Positions 1-7,044 of a DNA stretch of 39,815 bases are shown here, piece by piece; the first letter of the stretch is position 1; every line of letters begins with the position of its first letter. The translations under genes and the position numbers were made by a program. Location of the stretch: positions 1 to 39,815 of IMG/VR virus record IMGVR_UViG_3300020182_000076; one strand, given 5' to 3'. The notes below the pieces were generated by a model, which ran no database searches, was not told where the DNA came from, and saw only the letters and a list, made by a program, of their open reading frames with translations. The DNA comes from a virus.

Positions 1-240
1 CTTAGAAGCTTAACAGCTATAGGTAGAGAAGTTAAAAGAGACCATGCTACAGTTATTAATGGATTAAAAAAATGGGATGTAGAAATTATATATGACCCAT
101 ATATGGAGATGGTATATGATAAGATTAGTTCTATATTAACTAATTCATCTATAACAGTTAGTGCTGGAGAAAACGCAATGACGTTTCAAATATTGGAAGA
201 AAGAATATCTAAACTAGAAGAAAAATTATGCTTCGTTTAA
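1..240 (+). CDS. DnaA C-terminal-domain-like DNA-binding protein (3' end only)
   Basis: Open reading frame 1 is already open at the first base and ends with TAA at 238-240, giving the last 79 residues of a protein whose start lies outside the window. The segment LTAIGREVKRDHATVINGLK resembles the helix-turn-helix of DnaA domain IV, where an IGR...RDHxTVxH-type signature contacts the DnaA box. The tail ends in a short coiled-coil-like run (ILEERISKLEEKL). By family analogy it would bind short DNA sites, either at a phage origin or as a regulator; nothing here shows an AAA+ ATPase domain, which could lie upstream or be absent. The next gene starts inside its last codons (13-base overlap), so the two are co-transcribed. 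The DnaA-like assignment rests on a short motif and is moderately secure. Confidence 0.6.
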   Translation, partial: LRSLTAIGREVKRDHATVINGLKKWDVEIIYDPYMEMVYDKISSILTNSSITVSAGENAMTFQILEERISKLEEKLCFV

Positions 241-596
241 TTATGCTATACACACTTGTTGTATTTATTAATACTGAACAGCAAGTTACGGCTACAATAT
301 ATCACGCCGTTGAAGGACAAACTGATTCAACACCAGATACGACTGCAAGTATGTTTAAGATTGATTTGAAAAATCCGCGTAAACATAATATAATAGCTGT
401 ATCAAGAGATCTTGAAAGCTTAGGGTTTACTTTAGGTAGTAAAGTTAAAGTAACAGGAGCGGGTGATCTTGATGGTATATGGAACATAGAAGATAGAATG
501 AATAAACGTTTTACTAAACGCATTGATTTTCTAGTAAATACAACACGTAAGGGTGGTAAATGGGAAAATGTAAAAATTACAAAATGGGAAGAGTAA
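228..596 (+). CDS. Secreted double-psi beta-barrel (3D/RlpA-like) protein
   Basis: This 122-residue protein has a charged-then-hydrophobic N-terminus (MLRLIMLYTLVVFI) that looks like a signal peptide or membrane anchor. The rest has the pattern of a 3D/RlpA-type double-psi beta-barrel: IIAVSRDL, then LGSKVKVTGAGDLDGIWNIE, then DRMNKRFTKRIDFLV, with aspartates at the positions usual for this fold. Such domains occur in lytic transglycosylases and cell-wall remodelling proteins, so a role in peptidoglycan binding or cleavage is possible. No other lysin is visible in the window, which makes it a lysis candidate, but its position in the early/replication operon argues against a purely late role. 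A second in-frame ATG at 243 would still leave a hydrophobic N-terminus. Fold call moderate; function uncertain. Confidence 0.6.
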   Translation: MLRLIMLYTLVVFINTEQQVTATIYHAVEGQTDSTPDTTASMFKIDLKNPRKHNIIAVSRDLESLGFTLGSKVKVTGAGDLDGIWNIEDRMNKRFTKRIDFLVNTTRKGGKWENVKITKWEE

Positions 597-691
597 AAGA
601 ATTGCTTATGCAATTAAATCAACAGCAATTAAATGATTTAGAAATAACATACGAAGTTATTTATCCAGAGTATGACGATAGATCGTTATAA
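584..691 (+). CDS. Small hypothetical protein, 35 aa
   Basis: A short frame runs from ATG at 584 to TAA at 689-691 and encodes 35 residues beginning MGRVKELLMQLNQQQLNDLE and ending in an acidic, tyrosine-containing tail. It overlaps the end of the preceding gene by 13 bases and fills most of the space before the next gene at 710, matching the tight packing of this operon. The N-terminal half looks helical. There is no recognisable domain, and no homologue could be searched. It may be a real micro-gene or chance coding. Confidence 0.45.
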   Translation: MGRVKELLMQLNQQQLNDLEITYEVIYPEYDDRSL

Positions 692-709
692 TATTATAGT
701 AATAAGCTA

Positions 710-1324
710 ATGTCGCATAGAAATACAAAATATCTTGACAATAAAAGAATAGTGTACAGGAGAAATCCTATAACAGATGTACCAACTATATCTTTTGATT
801 GGGGTAATTTTTATGAAGAAGGCACTTATGAATGTTATGAGTTATTTAGAAGCAAAGCTAAAATAACAACTTATAAGTCACTTAAATGGCATGTTTTAGT
901 ATTATGGTATTTAAATCCTCAACTAAATAAAGAGGAATTTGAAGATATAATTTATTTTATAACAGATAAGGAAAATGGATTTGTTACATTTTTTACTCCT
1001 GAAAAAGTTATAAGGGAAATTATTACCCACGTAATGCTGCATGATTTAGAAGAACCACCAAAAAATAAACTCAGAAAAATAATCTTTAAAGACAACTCAG
1101 GATTACTTATATCCGAAAAGATGTCAATAGTAGGTAAATTGATTGGAAAAATAAAAAAAGCCGATCATAGTGATATTTACGAAACAATGTTGTACCTTCA
1201 TGACGGTAATGAAAGGATTACAATAAAAAAGATCGCAAATATATTAGATGTATCTACTAGAACAATATATCGAAACATGAACGATAAATTGAATAAAGAA
1301 AAAGAATTATTAAATGAGTTATGA
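710..1324 (+). CDS. HTH-containing hypothetical regulator, 204 aa
   Basis: The 204-residue product has no signal peptide. Only its C-terminal part is recognisable: ITIKKIANILDVSTRTIYRN, at about residues 169-188, is a good helix-turn-helix, with the recognition-helix style TRTIYRNM seen in sigma-like and terminase-like regulators. The N-terminal two thirds, rich in aromatic and charged residues (SFDWGNFYEEGTYECYELF), matches no family I know. Its stop overlaps the start of the downstream sigma factor gene by an ATGA junction (1321-1324), which suggests translational coupling and co-function in transcription control. It could be an anti- or co-sigma factor or an independent DNA-binding regulator. 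This is inference from context. Confidence 0.7.
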   Translation: MSHRNTKYLDNKRIVYRRNPITDVPTISFDWGNFYEEGTYECYELFRSKAKITTYKSLKWHVLVLWYLNPQLNKEEFEDIIYFITDKENGFVTFFTPEKVIREIITHVMLHDLEEPPKNKLRKIIFKDNSGLLISEKMSIVGKLIGKIKKADHSDIYETMLYLHDGNERITIKKIANILDVSTRTIYRNMNDKLNKEKELLNEL

Positions 1325-2085
1325 AAAAATATAATATACAGAACTATGTAAGATATAAGGAAGATGTATTAAATTCAATAAGGTTAATAGAAAATAAACA
1401 ATTGAATGAATATACTAGAGATGAGCTTATAATAACATTTTTGCCATTAGTTGAAAATATTGCAAGAAAATTTGCTACTTCACAACAAGCTTCAGGCGTT
1501 ATGGATATTACTGATTTAATTCAAGAAGGTTCAAAAGGTTTAATAAATGCTGCTGATAAAATAATATGGGAAACCATTGTGGAATCAACGGACCCAGAGA
1601 AAACTATTAAATCATTTTTATCAAAAAGAATTAAAGGTGCAATTAGAAGAGCTATAGATATAAATAGAGGAGATATAAGAATACCGGAACATAAGTTAAA
1701 TGAAATAAGAAAAGATAACGGTAAGAATGAAAAAATGGTTTCAATGTTTTTTAATTCTATTTTTTTAAGTATTGAAGAACAAGCTGTTTCATTAGATGAT
1801 GAAAATATGGTTTATCAAATACCAGATCAAGCTGAACCATATAATATTAATTTAATGAATAAATATTTAGAAGGCTTACTGAAAAAACATTTAAATAAAA
1901 AAGAGTTTGAAGTATTAAGATTATCTTACGGATTAGATTGCGATAAACATTCAGCTAATGAAATTGCTGAAATATTAAATATTGATGGTCCTAGTGCATA
2001 CGTAAGAATATCAGAGTTAAAAAAGCAAGCAATAAATAAATTAATAGAAAATGTAGATGCAGGCCAAGTACTTGATTTCCTGTAG
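1321..2085 (+). CDS. Phage-encoded RNA polymerase sigma factor (sigma-70 family)
   Basis: This 254-residue protein has the two essential parts of a sigma-70-family factor. Region 2 is at about residues 38-118 (ITFLPLVENIARKF, then DITDLIQEGSKGLINAADKI, then FLSKRIKGAIRRAID). Region 4 is at about residues 185-245 (LNKKEFEVLRLSYGLD, then SANEIAEILNIDGPSAYVRI). No region 1.1 is present. It would recruit host core RNA polymerase to phage promoters. Since no phage RNA polymerase is visible, it is the best candidate for switching transcription to the right-arm structural genes. It begins in an ATGA overlap with the HTH gene. A 53-base A/T-rich gap follows and may hold a promoter for the recombination genes, though I cannot define boxes. 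Confidence 0.85.
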   Translation: MKKYNIQNYVRYKEDVLNSIRLIENKQLNEYTRDELIITFLPLVENIARKFATSQQASGVMDITDLIQEGSKGLINAADKIIWETIVESTDPEKTIKSFLSKRIKGAIRRAIDINRGDIRIPEHKLNEIRKDNGKNEKMVSMFFNSIFLSIEEQAVSLDDENMVYQIPDQAEPYNINLMNKYLEGLLKKHLNKKEFEVLRLSYGLDCDKHSANEIAEILNIDGPSAYVRISELKKQAINKLIENVDAGQVLDFL

Positions 2086-2138
2086 GTTACATAGTAATAA
2101 ACAAGTAAATTTTAACCCTAACATGTAATATATATATT

Positions 2139-2699
2139 ATGAGTATTAAACAAAAACTAAGTTCAATTCAACAAGATTTTAAAGCAAAAAAATCTCGTTA
2201 CAACTCATTCGGTAAGTACAACTTTAGATCTGCCGAGGACATTCTGGAAGCATTAAAACCTATGAATAAAAAGCATGGAGTCTATTTTACGATTAGCGAA
2301 GAGCTAATTGCAAGTGATCCTATGCCTATTATTAAAAGTACGGCTAAAATAGTTGATGCTAAAGATGGTGATTCTATTCAAGCTGAAGCAATTGTTGGTG
2401 TAGATTTAAATCAAAAAGGTATGCAAGTACCTCAACAGTTTGGTTCTGCATCTAGTTATGCTAAAAAATATTCATTAGGTAATTTATTACTTATTGATGA
2501 TACGGCTGATTCTGATGCAACAAATACTGGAGGCAACCAACCTAAAAGTAATTTAGTTAGAAATACGGCTAAACCTGAAATTAATATGGATAACATTGAA
2601 CAAGCTAAGAAATTTTTAGCAAGTGGAGGTTCTATAGAAACATTGCATGAAAAATACACTATTAGCCCAACTATGTTGAAAATATTAAAAAATGGATAA
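2139..2699 (+). CDS. erf: ERF-family single-strand annealing recombinase
   Basis: The 186-residue product matches the ERF (essential recombination function) family of phage annealing proteins. The signature stretches are YNSFGKYNFRSAEDILEALK near residues 21-40, AEAIVGVDLNQKGMQVPQQF at 82-101 and GSASSYAKKYSLGNLLLIDD at 102-121. ERF proteins coat single-stranded DNA and anneal complementary strands, and usually act with a processive exonuclease and an SSB; both are encoded next. The C-terminal 60 residues, after a polar linker, contain a predicted helical segment (EQAKKFLASGGSIETLHEKY) probably used in oligomerisation or partner binding. The stop overlaps the next start by 8 bases. No Shine-Dalgarno precedes the ATG at 2139; the upstream sequence is a TA-rich run. 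Confidence 0.88.
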   Translation: MSIKQKLSSIQQDFKAKKSRYNSFGKYNFRSAEDILEALKPMNKKHGVYFTISEELIASDPMPIIKSTAKIVDAKDGDSIQAEAIVGVDLNQKGMQVPQQFGSASSYAKKYSLGNLLLIDDTADSDATNTGGNQPKSNLVRNTAKPEINMDNIEQAKKFLASGGSIETLHEKYTISPTMLKILKNG

Positions 2700-3423
2700 A
2701 AATAAAATTTTAAAAAAATTACAAGAAGATGAGCATTACTATGGAGAATTTGGTAGGCAATATTTAAGTAATTCTGATATAATGGCATTACTTAATAATC
2801 CTTTGGATTTTAAAAAGCCATCACAAGCATCCTCAGCTTTTTTAATTGGAGGATATTTTCACACTTGTATATTAGAACCAGATAAATTAAAAAAATATAA
2901 AGTTGTTCAATCATCAAATAGAAATACTAAAGTATATAAAGAAATATCTGAAGGAGAATTATGTTTGTTACAACATGAAGTAGATATGGTTGAAATGCTT
3001 AGAGATAAAATGTTTGATAATCAAATTTGTAAAGACTTTATACAAAATCCAAATAATGATTATGAAGTACCAGGTATTGTTGAATTACAAGGCAATATGT
3101 GGAAAGGTAAAGCTGATATTATTAATCATGATGAAAAGTTAATTATAGATTTAAAAACTACAAATGATATATCAAAATTTAAATGGAGTGCATCTAAATA
3201 TAATTATGATAGTCAGGCTTACATTTATAGAAAAATGTTTGGATATGATTTTTTATTTATAGTTGTAGATAAAAATACACAACAAATTGGTATCTTTGAT
3301 TGTTCAGACAGATTTTACGAGTCAGGAGCTGATAAAGTAGTGAGAGCTACAGAGGCTTATGAATTATTTTATAAAACCGAAGGATTTGACCCTTCACAAT
3401 ATTTTTTAACTAAAACCCTTTAA
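2692..3423 (+). CDS. RecE/RecB-like PD-(D/E)XK exonuclease
   Basis: This 243-residue protein has the layout of phage RecE-type (exonuclease VIII C-terminal) nucleases. There is an N-terminal YLSNSDIMALLNNPLDFKKP segment, a GGYFHTCILEP helix with His57, the core GKADII (Asp142), then IIDLKTT (Asp153, Lys155) and the QAYIYRKMFG helix (Gln175). These form the PD-(D/E)XK metal site and the QxxxY element common to the RecB/lambda-exonuclease superfamily. It should resect double-stranded ends to give single strands for the ERF annealer encoded just upstream, whose gene it overlaps by 8 bases. The SSB-like gene starts 2 bases after its stop, so the three genes form a compact recombination cassette. 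Confidence 0.83.
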   Translation: MDKNKILKKLQEDEHYYGEFGRQYLSNSDIMALLNNPLDFKKPSQASSAFLIGGYFHTCILEPDKLKKYKVVQSSNRNTKVYKEISEGELCLLQHEVDMVEMLRDKMFDNQICKDFIQNPNNDYEVPGIVELQGNMWKGKADIINHDEKLIIDLKTTNDISKFKWSASKYNYDSQAYIYRKMFGYDFLFIVVDKNTQQIGIFDCSDRFYESGADKVVRATEAYELFYKTEGFDPSQYFLTKTL

Positions 3424-3425
3424 CA

Positions 3426-3746
3426 ATGGCAGGAATATTAAAAGGAAGCATTAACTTAAGTGCAATTCCAAAAGACAAGATTATCGCAGGTAAGAAAGGA
3501 CAATACCTTCCGGTAACAATTACTTTTAACGATGAAATAGATCAATTTGGCAATCAAGGGCCTATTATCGTTGAACAAACTAAAGAAGAAAGAGATGCTA
3601 AAGCACCTAAAACTTACTTAGGAAACATTAAAATTGTTTGGACTAATGGTCAAGTTGAAGCGGCGCCTAGACAAGATCAAGGCATGCAACAACAAATTAA
3701 TGCAGCTGTACCACAACCACCATCAACACCAGATTTACCATTTTAA
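3426..3746 (+). CDS. Putative single-stranded DNA-binding protein
   Basis: The 106-residue product starts with a beta-rich segment (INLSAIPKDKIIAGKKGQYL and PVTITFNDEIDQFGNQGPII). A low-complexity Gln/Pro-rich linker follows, and the protein ends in PSTPDLPF. A terminal D-[IL]-P-F tip after a flexible linker is the hallmark of bacterial and phage SSB tails, which recruit partner proteins. The size and its place between an annealing/exonuclease pair and the replicative primase-helicase fit an SSB role. I do not see a canonical OB-fold SSB signature in the core, so the call rests on the tail, the general composition and the neighbours. It would protect and organise single-stranded DNA during replication and recombination. 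Confidence 0.65.
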   Translation: MAGILKGSINLSAIPKDKIIAGKKGQYLPVTITFNDEIDQFGNQGPIIVEQTKEERDAKAPKTYLGNIKIVWTNGQVEAAPRQDQGMQQQINAAVPQPPSTPDLPF

Positions 3747-3756
3747 ATTAAATTAA

Positions 3757-5466
3757 ATGAACACAACGGAGATCAATGGATTTTTGATTGATAAATTCAA
3801 TCAACATGGTCTACCAGAAGGGAAAACGCAGGGGATTTGTCCCCTGTGCTCTTTAGATAGACAACCTAAAAATCAGAAAGCAAACTGTGCTTCTTATGAT
3901 TGGGAACGTGGTCTTGGTACTTGTCACAATTGCAACAAAACATTTCAACTACATTCATACCAACGTAAAGGTTCATCAGATAAAATATACGTTAGGCCAA
4001 CTACGCCTGACTTTATTGAAGAGGTGAGTACTAACGTAGAAAAGTGGTTTAATGGTCGAGGTATATCTAAAAACACACTAAAGGAACTTAAGGTTACTGA
4101 AGGTGCTGAATTTATGCCACAGACTGGTCAAATGGAAAATGCAATACACTTTAATTATTTCATAGGAGATCAATTAATAAACGTCAAATATAGAGATGGC
4201 CGCAAAAACTTTAAATTATATAAAGGAGCGGAAAAAGTATTTTACAACATAAATAGCGTTGTAGGATATGAATACTGTGTTATAGTTGAAGGTGAAATGG
4301 ACGTACTAAGCTTGCACGAAGCGGGAATTGAAAATGTAGTATCTGTACCTAATGGCGCAACTTTAAATAACAATAACCTTGACTATCTAGATAATTGTAT
4401 AGATTATTTTACTGATAAAGATAAAATAATAATTGCAGTTGATGATGATGATGCTGGACAAGCTCTACAACAAGAGTTAGTTAGAAGATTAGGTGCTGAG
4501 ATATGTTATTTAGCTACATTTGAAGATTGTAAAGACGCAAATGAATATTTATTAAAATATGGAAAAGAAGAATTGGCAAAGCGTATTGCCAAAGCAAAAC
4601 CAGTCCCTCTTGAAAACGTTACAACGTTCAGGGACATTGAAGCGGAAATTACAGATTTTGTTGAAAATGGTTTTAAACCCGGTTTCCAAGTTGGATTACC
4701 TAATTTCGATAGCATTTTCAGCACTTACACTGGTCAGTTTATTACTGTTACTGGTATTCCTTCTAGTGGGAAGTCCGATTTTGTTGATCAAATGGTTATT
4801 GGATATAATATAAATTATCAATGGAAAACAGCTTTTGCTTCTCCTGAAAATGCACCAACATATTTGCATGCTCATAAATTAATGAGAAAAGTGTGGCAAG
4901 ACATGCCATCTAAAAAGGATATTGGTACAGATAAATGGAATCAAGTAGCAGAACATATTAATGATAATTTTTTCTTTATTGATATGGATAAATACAGTTT
5001 AGAGGCTGTATTACGTAAAGGTGCTGAGTTGGTAAAGCGCAAAGGAATTAAATGTTTAGTTATAGACCCTTTTAATAAAGTAAGATCTAATGATGCTTCT
5101 GGTGATGTTAATGTATATACTCTTGATTACTTATCTAAAATAGAGATATTCGCAAAAAAATATGATGTTTTAGTTATTGTGGTTGCACACCCTACTAAAA
5201 TGTATAAAGATGCTAATGGGCGGATTGAAGAGCCTACAATGTATAATATTAAAGGTGGAGGTGAATGGTATGATGCCAGCTACCATGGCATATTAGTTCA
5301 CAGAGACTATGAGCAAAGAACTGTTAAAGCTAAAATATTGAAAGTCAAATTTCAAAACCTTGGCGAAAATGGTGCTGAAGCTCATTTTAAATGGGAACCA
5401 AAATCAGGTTGCTTTATACCGCATGAGCCTTTAGATTTAACTGAGGAAAAAATGCCTTGGGAATAA
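3757..5466 (+). CDS. Bifunctional primase-helicase (T7 gp4/Twinkle type)
   Basis: The 569-residue protein carries all parts of a phage replicative primase-helicase. The N-terminal zinc-binding module has CPLC at residues 28-31 and CHNC at 56-59. A Toprim domain follows, with VIVEGEMDVL (Glu178) and IIAVDDDDAG (around 226-235). The RecA-type helicase domain has Walker A GIPSSGKS at 333-340, Walker B LVIDP with Asp437, and IVVAHPTK with His478. It is close to the usual length of T7 gp4 (566 residues). It would unwind the fork and prime lagging-strand synthesis with a DNA polymerase that is not in this window. The start ATG is preceded by TTAAATTAAAT, an A/T leader like those before several right-arm genes. 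The next gene begins immediately after its stop. Confidence 0.92.
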   Translation: MNTTEINGFLIDKFNQHGLPEGKTQGICPLCSLDRQPKNQKANCASYDWERGLGTCHNCNKTFQLHSYQRKGSSDKIYVRPTTPDFIEEVSTNVEKWFNGRGISKNTLKELKVTEGAEFMPQTGQMENAIHFNYFIGDQLINVKYRDGRKNFKLYKGAEKVFYNINSVVGYEYCVIVEGEMDVLSLHEAGIENVVSVPNGATLNNNNLDYLDNCIDYFTDKDKIIIAVDDDDAGQALQQELVRRLGAEICYLATFEDCKDANEYLLKYGKEELAKRIAKAKPVPLENVTTFRDIEAEITDFVENGFKPGFQVGLPNFDSIFSTYTGQFITVTGIPSSGKSDFVDQMVIGYNINYQWKTAFASPENAPTYLHAHKLMRKVWQDMPSKKDIGTDKWNQVAEHINDNFFFIDMDKYSLEAVLRKGAELVKRKGIKCLVIDPFNKVRSNDASGDVNVYTLDYLSKIEIFAKKYDVLVIVVAHPTKMYKDANGRIEEPTMYNIKGGGEWYDASYHGILVHRDYEQRTVKAKILKVKFQNLGENGAEAHFKWEPKSGCFIPHEPLDLTEEKMPWE

Positions 5467-5724
5467 ATGGCTAAAAGAAAAGAAACAATTTGGATGCCAG
5501 AATATATGACTTCTAAGAATGAAAATGAATGGTATGCTTGGGGAGTTAACAATAACATTAGAATTTCACCTAAGCCAGCAACTCAGGGCCCAAACCCTAA
5601 AGAATGGTATTTAGAGGTTTTTAATAATGGCAGATGGTATAAGTCTCCTAATGTTTATGGACCAAAAGAAATATGGTATGAATTTTATTTAATGTATAAA
5701 TTTTATTATGATAAATATAGATGA
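5467..5724 (+). CDS. Hypothetical aromatic-rich protein, 85 aa
   Basis: An 85-residue protein starts at the base after the primase-helicase stop codon and overlaps the following gene by 17 bases, so it is translated in the same operon. It is unusually rich in Trp and Tyr (ENEWYAWGVNN, PKEWYLEVFNNGRWYK, IWYEFYLMYKFYYDKYR), with no signal peptide or membrane segment. I recognise no family. The compact aromatic pattern suggests a small beta-rich domain with a C-terminal helix. Its location between replication and nucleotide-metabolism genes suggests an accessory role there, but this is only context. Confidence 0.7.
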   Translation: MAKRKETIWMPEYMTSKNENEWYAWGVNNNIRISPKPATQGPNPKEWYLEVFNNGRWYKSPNVYGPKEIWYEFYLMYKFYYDKYR

Positions 5725-6535
5725 AGAATATAGGGGATTACTCTCTGGAGTATTTCACGCAGGCAAAGATAAAGAAGACCGCACGGGCACTGGCACAAGA
5801 TCAGTATTTGGTAGAACTATAAGACATGATATGCGTGCAGGTTTTCCATTATTAACAACTAAAAAAATATATTTTAAAAATGCAGTTACGGAATTATTAT
5901 GGATCTTACAAGGTCGCACAGATATGCAATATTTGCATAATCACAATCTCACTTATTGGGATGCAGACTATACCAGAAGCGGTAGAACTGACGGAACACT
6001 TGGTAAAGTTTACGGTTATCAGTGGAGAAATAGTAATGGCGTTGATCAGCTTTATAGTTTACTTCAAGAAATCACATCTAACCCGTCTTCAAGAAGACTT
6101 ATGGTTAATTCGTGGAACCCTGGTGACCTCAATGATATGGCACTCCCTCCTTGTCATTACAGCTTTCAAGTTTATATAAATGATGGTAAACTAGATTTAA
6201 TGTGGCAACAAAGATCAGTAGACATATTTTTAGGCTTACCTTATGATATAGCTATGTATGGATTATTATTATTGATGTTAGCTAAGGGATTTGACTACGA
6301 GCCCGGAACTTTAATTGGTCAATTAGGTGATTGTCATTTATATAATAATCATTTAGATCAAGCGAGCTTGCAATTAGCAAGAGAACCTAAAAAACTCCCA
6401 ACAGTAGATGTTGACTTTGGCTTAAAATTAGTTAAAGGTGCAGGAGATTTTGTTTTTATACCAACACATAATATGATTAAATTAAATAACTATGAATCAC
6501 ACAAAGCAATCAAAGCCCCACTCTCAGTCGGATGA
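5708..6535 (+). CDS. thyA: Thymidylate synthase family enzyme; candidate dCMP (hydroxy)methylase
   Basis: The 275-residue protein is a full-length ThyA-family enzyme. It has the DRTGTGT loop, the phosphate-binding SSRR pair at 127-130, the catalytic cysteine in ALPPCHYSFQVY (Cys149), QQRSVDIFLGLP, GDCHLYNNH and a normal IKAP C-terminus. In thymidylate synthases the residue after LP[FY] is the Asn (177 in E. coli) that reads the uracil ring. Here it is Asp180 (GLPYDIAMYG, codon GAT at 6245-6247). Known work on the family links Asp at this site to dCMP use: the Asn-to-Asp mutant of L. casei TS methylates dCMP, and T4 gp42 dCMP hydroxymethylase has Asp there. The enzyme may therefore make 5-methyl- or 5-hydroxymethyl-dCMP rather than dTMP. 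Sequence alone does not decide which. MazG-like genes downstream fit such a pathway. Family call firm, substrate inferred. Confidence 0.88.
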   Translation: MINIDEEYRGLLSGVFHAGKDKEDRTGTGTRSVFGRTIRHDMRAGFPLLTTKKIYFKNAVTELLWILQGRTDMQYLHNHNLTYWDADYTRSGRTDGTLGKVYGYQWRNSNGVDQLYSLLQEITSNPSSRRLMVNSWNPGDLNDMALPPCHYSFQVYINDGKLDLMWQQRSVDIFLGLPYDIAMYGLLLLMLAKGFDYEPGTLIGQLGDCHLYNNHLDQASLQLAREPKKLPTVDVDFGLKLVKGAGDFVFIPTHNMIKLNNYESHKAIKAPLSVG

Positions 6536-6538
6536 CAT

Positions 6539-6556
6539 TTGGTTTAAAAAAACCAA
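6539..6556 (+). other. Small A/T hairpin after the thyA stop
   Basis: TTGGTTT (6539-6545) and AAACCAA (6550-6556) form a 7-base-pair stem with an AAAA loop, starting 3 bases after the thyA stop codon. It lies in the roughly 85-base space before the CAP-domain gene. No T-run follows, so it is not a convincing terminator. It could be an mRNA-stability element or chance in A/T-rich DNA. Confidence 0.25.
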
Positions 6557-6620
6557 TTATCCAGGAGAATGGCTAAGTAAAAAAAGTAAAGATATAATTA
6601 ACCAAATAAACCAAAAAAAC

Positions 6621-7043
6621 ATGAAAAATTTATTATTTACATTATTATTATTATTTCCTTTAATGTCCTTTGGGCAATTAGATCATAAAAGAGCCTTAAC
6701 ATTTCAAAACGATATTAGGTCTTTTCATGATTTAAATAAATTAAAATACGATAATTCATTAGCAGAATCCGCTAAAGTATGGGCAATATATTTAGCTGAA
6801 ACAAATAAATTTGAATTTAGCGATGATGATAAAGGAGAATTAATTTATTATTATAAAAAAAGAGAAAATATAAAAATTGAAGATTACTTATTAGATGCAT
6901 CTATAGGTTGGGCAATAAGATATAATGAGGAAGAAACATTCAAACAAATAATTTGTGAAGATTGTGAGTACATTGGATTTGGTATTGCAGAGAATATTGA
7001 CTATATTTACGTAGTTGCTAGATACAATAAACTTTATAATTAA
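6621..7043 (+). CDS. Secreted CAP/SCP-domain-like protein
   Basis: I place the start at ATG 6621, giving 140 residues, because this creates a classic signal peptide MKNLLFTLLLLFPLMSFGQ of flavobacterial style. The frame is open upstream to an ATG at 6492 inside thyA, but that start would bury the signal. The mature part resembles the CAP (SCP/PR-1) fold: FQNDIRSFHDLNKLKYDNSL and AESAKVWAIYLAETN at the N-terminal side, and ECIGFGIA-type strands (CEYIGFGIAENIDYIYVVAR) at the end. The usual two His and two Glu of the CAP cavity are not obviously all present. It should be exported by the host Sec system to the periplasm or outside. Why a phage would export a CAP protein in an early operon is unknown; envelope modification or superinfection exclusion are possibilities. 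Confidence 0.62.
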   Translation: MKNLLFTLLLLFPLMSFGQLDHKRALTFQNDIRSFHDLNKLKYDNSLAESAKVWAIYLAETNKFEFSDDDKGELIYYYKKRENIKIEDYLLDASIGWAIRYNEEETFKQIICEDCEYIGFGIAENIDYIYVVARYNKLYN

Positions 7044-7044
7044 T

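Noticed and set aside
2119-2133. The 15-mer TAACATGTAATATAT occurs here and, on the - strand, at 29857-29871, both upstream of genes; possible shared promoter.
   Set aside because: In a 40-kb window this A/T-rich, one such repeat is expected by chance. The distances to the downstream starts differ (about 6 and 62 bases), and at 29,871 it overlaps a stop codon.
6492-6620. In-frame N-terminal extension of the CAP-like gene starting inside thyA.
   Set aside because: Starting at 6492 would bury a textbook signal peptide inside the protein; ATG 6621 is the better start. A tiny separate frame here cannot be excluded but shows no own stop.
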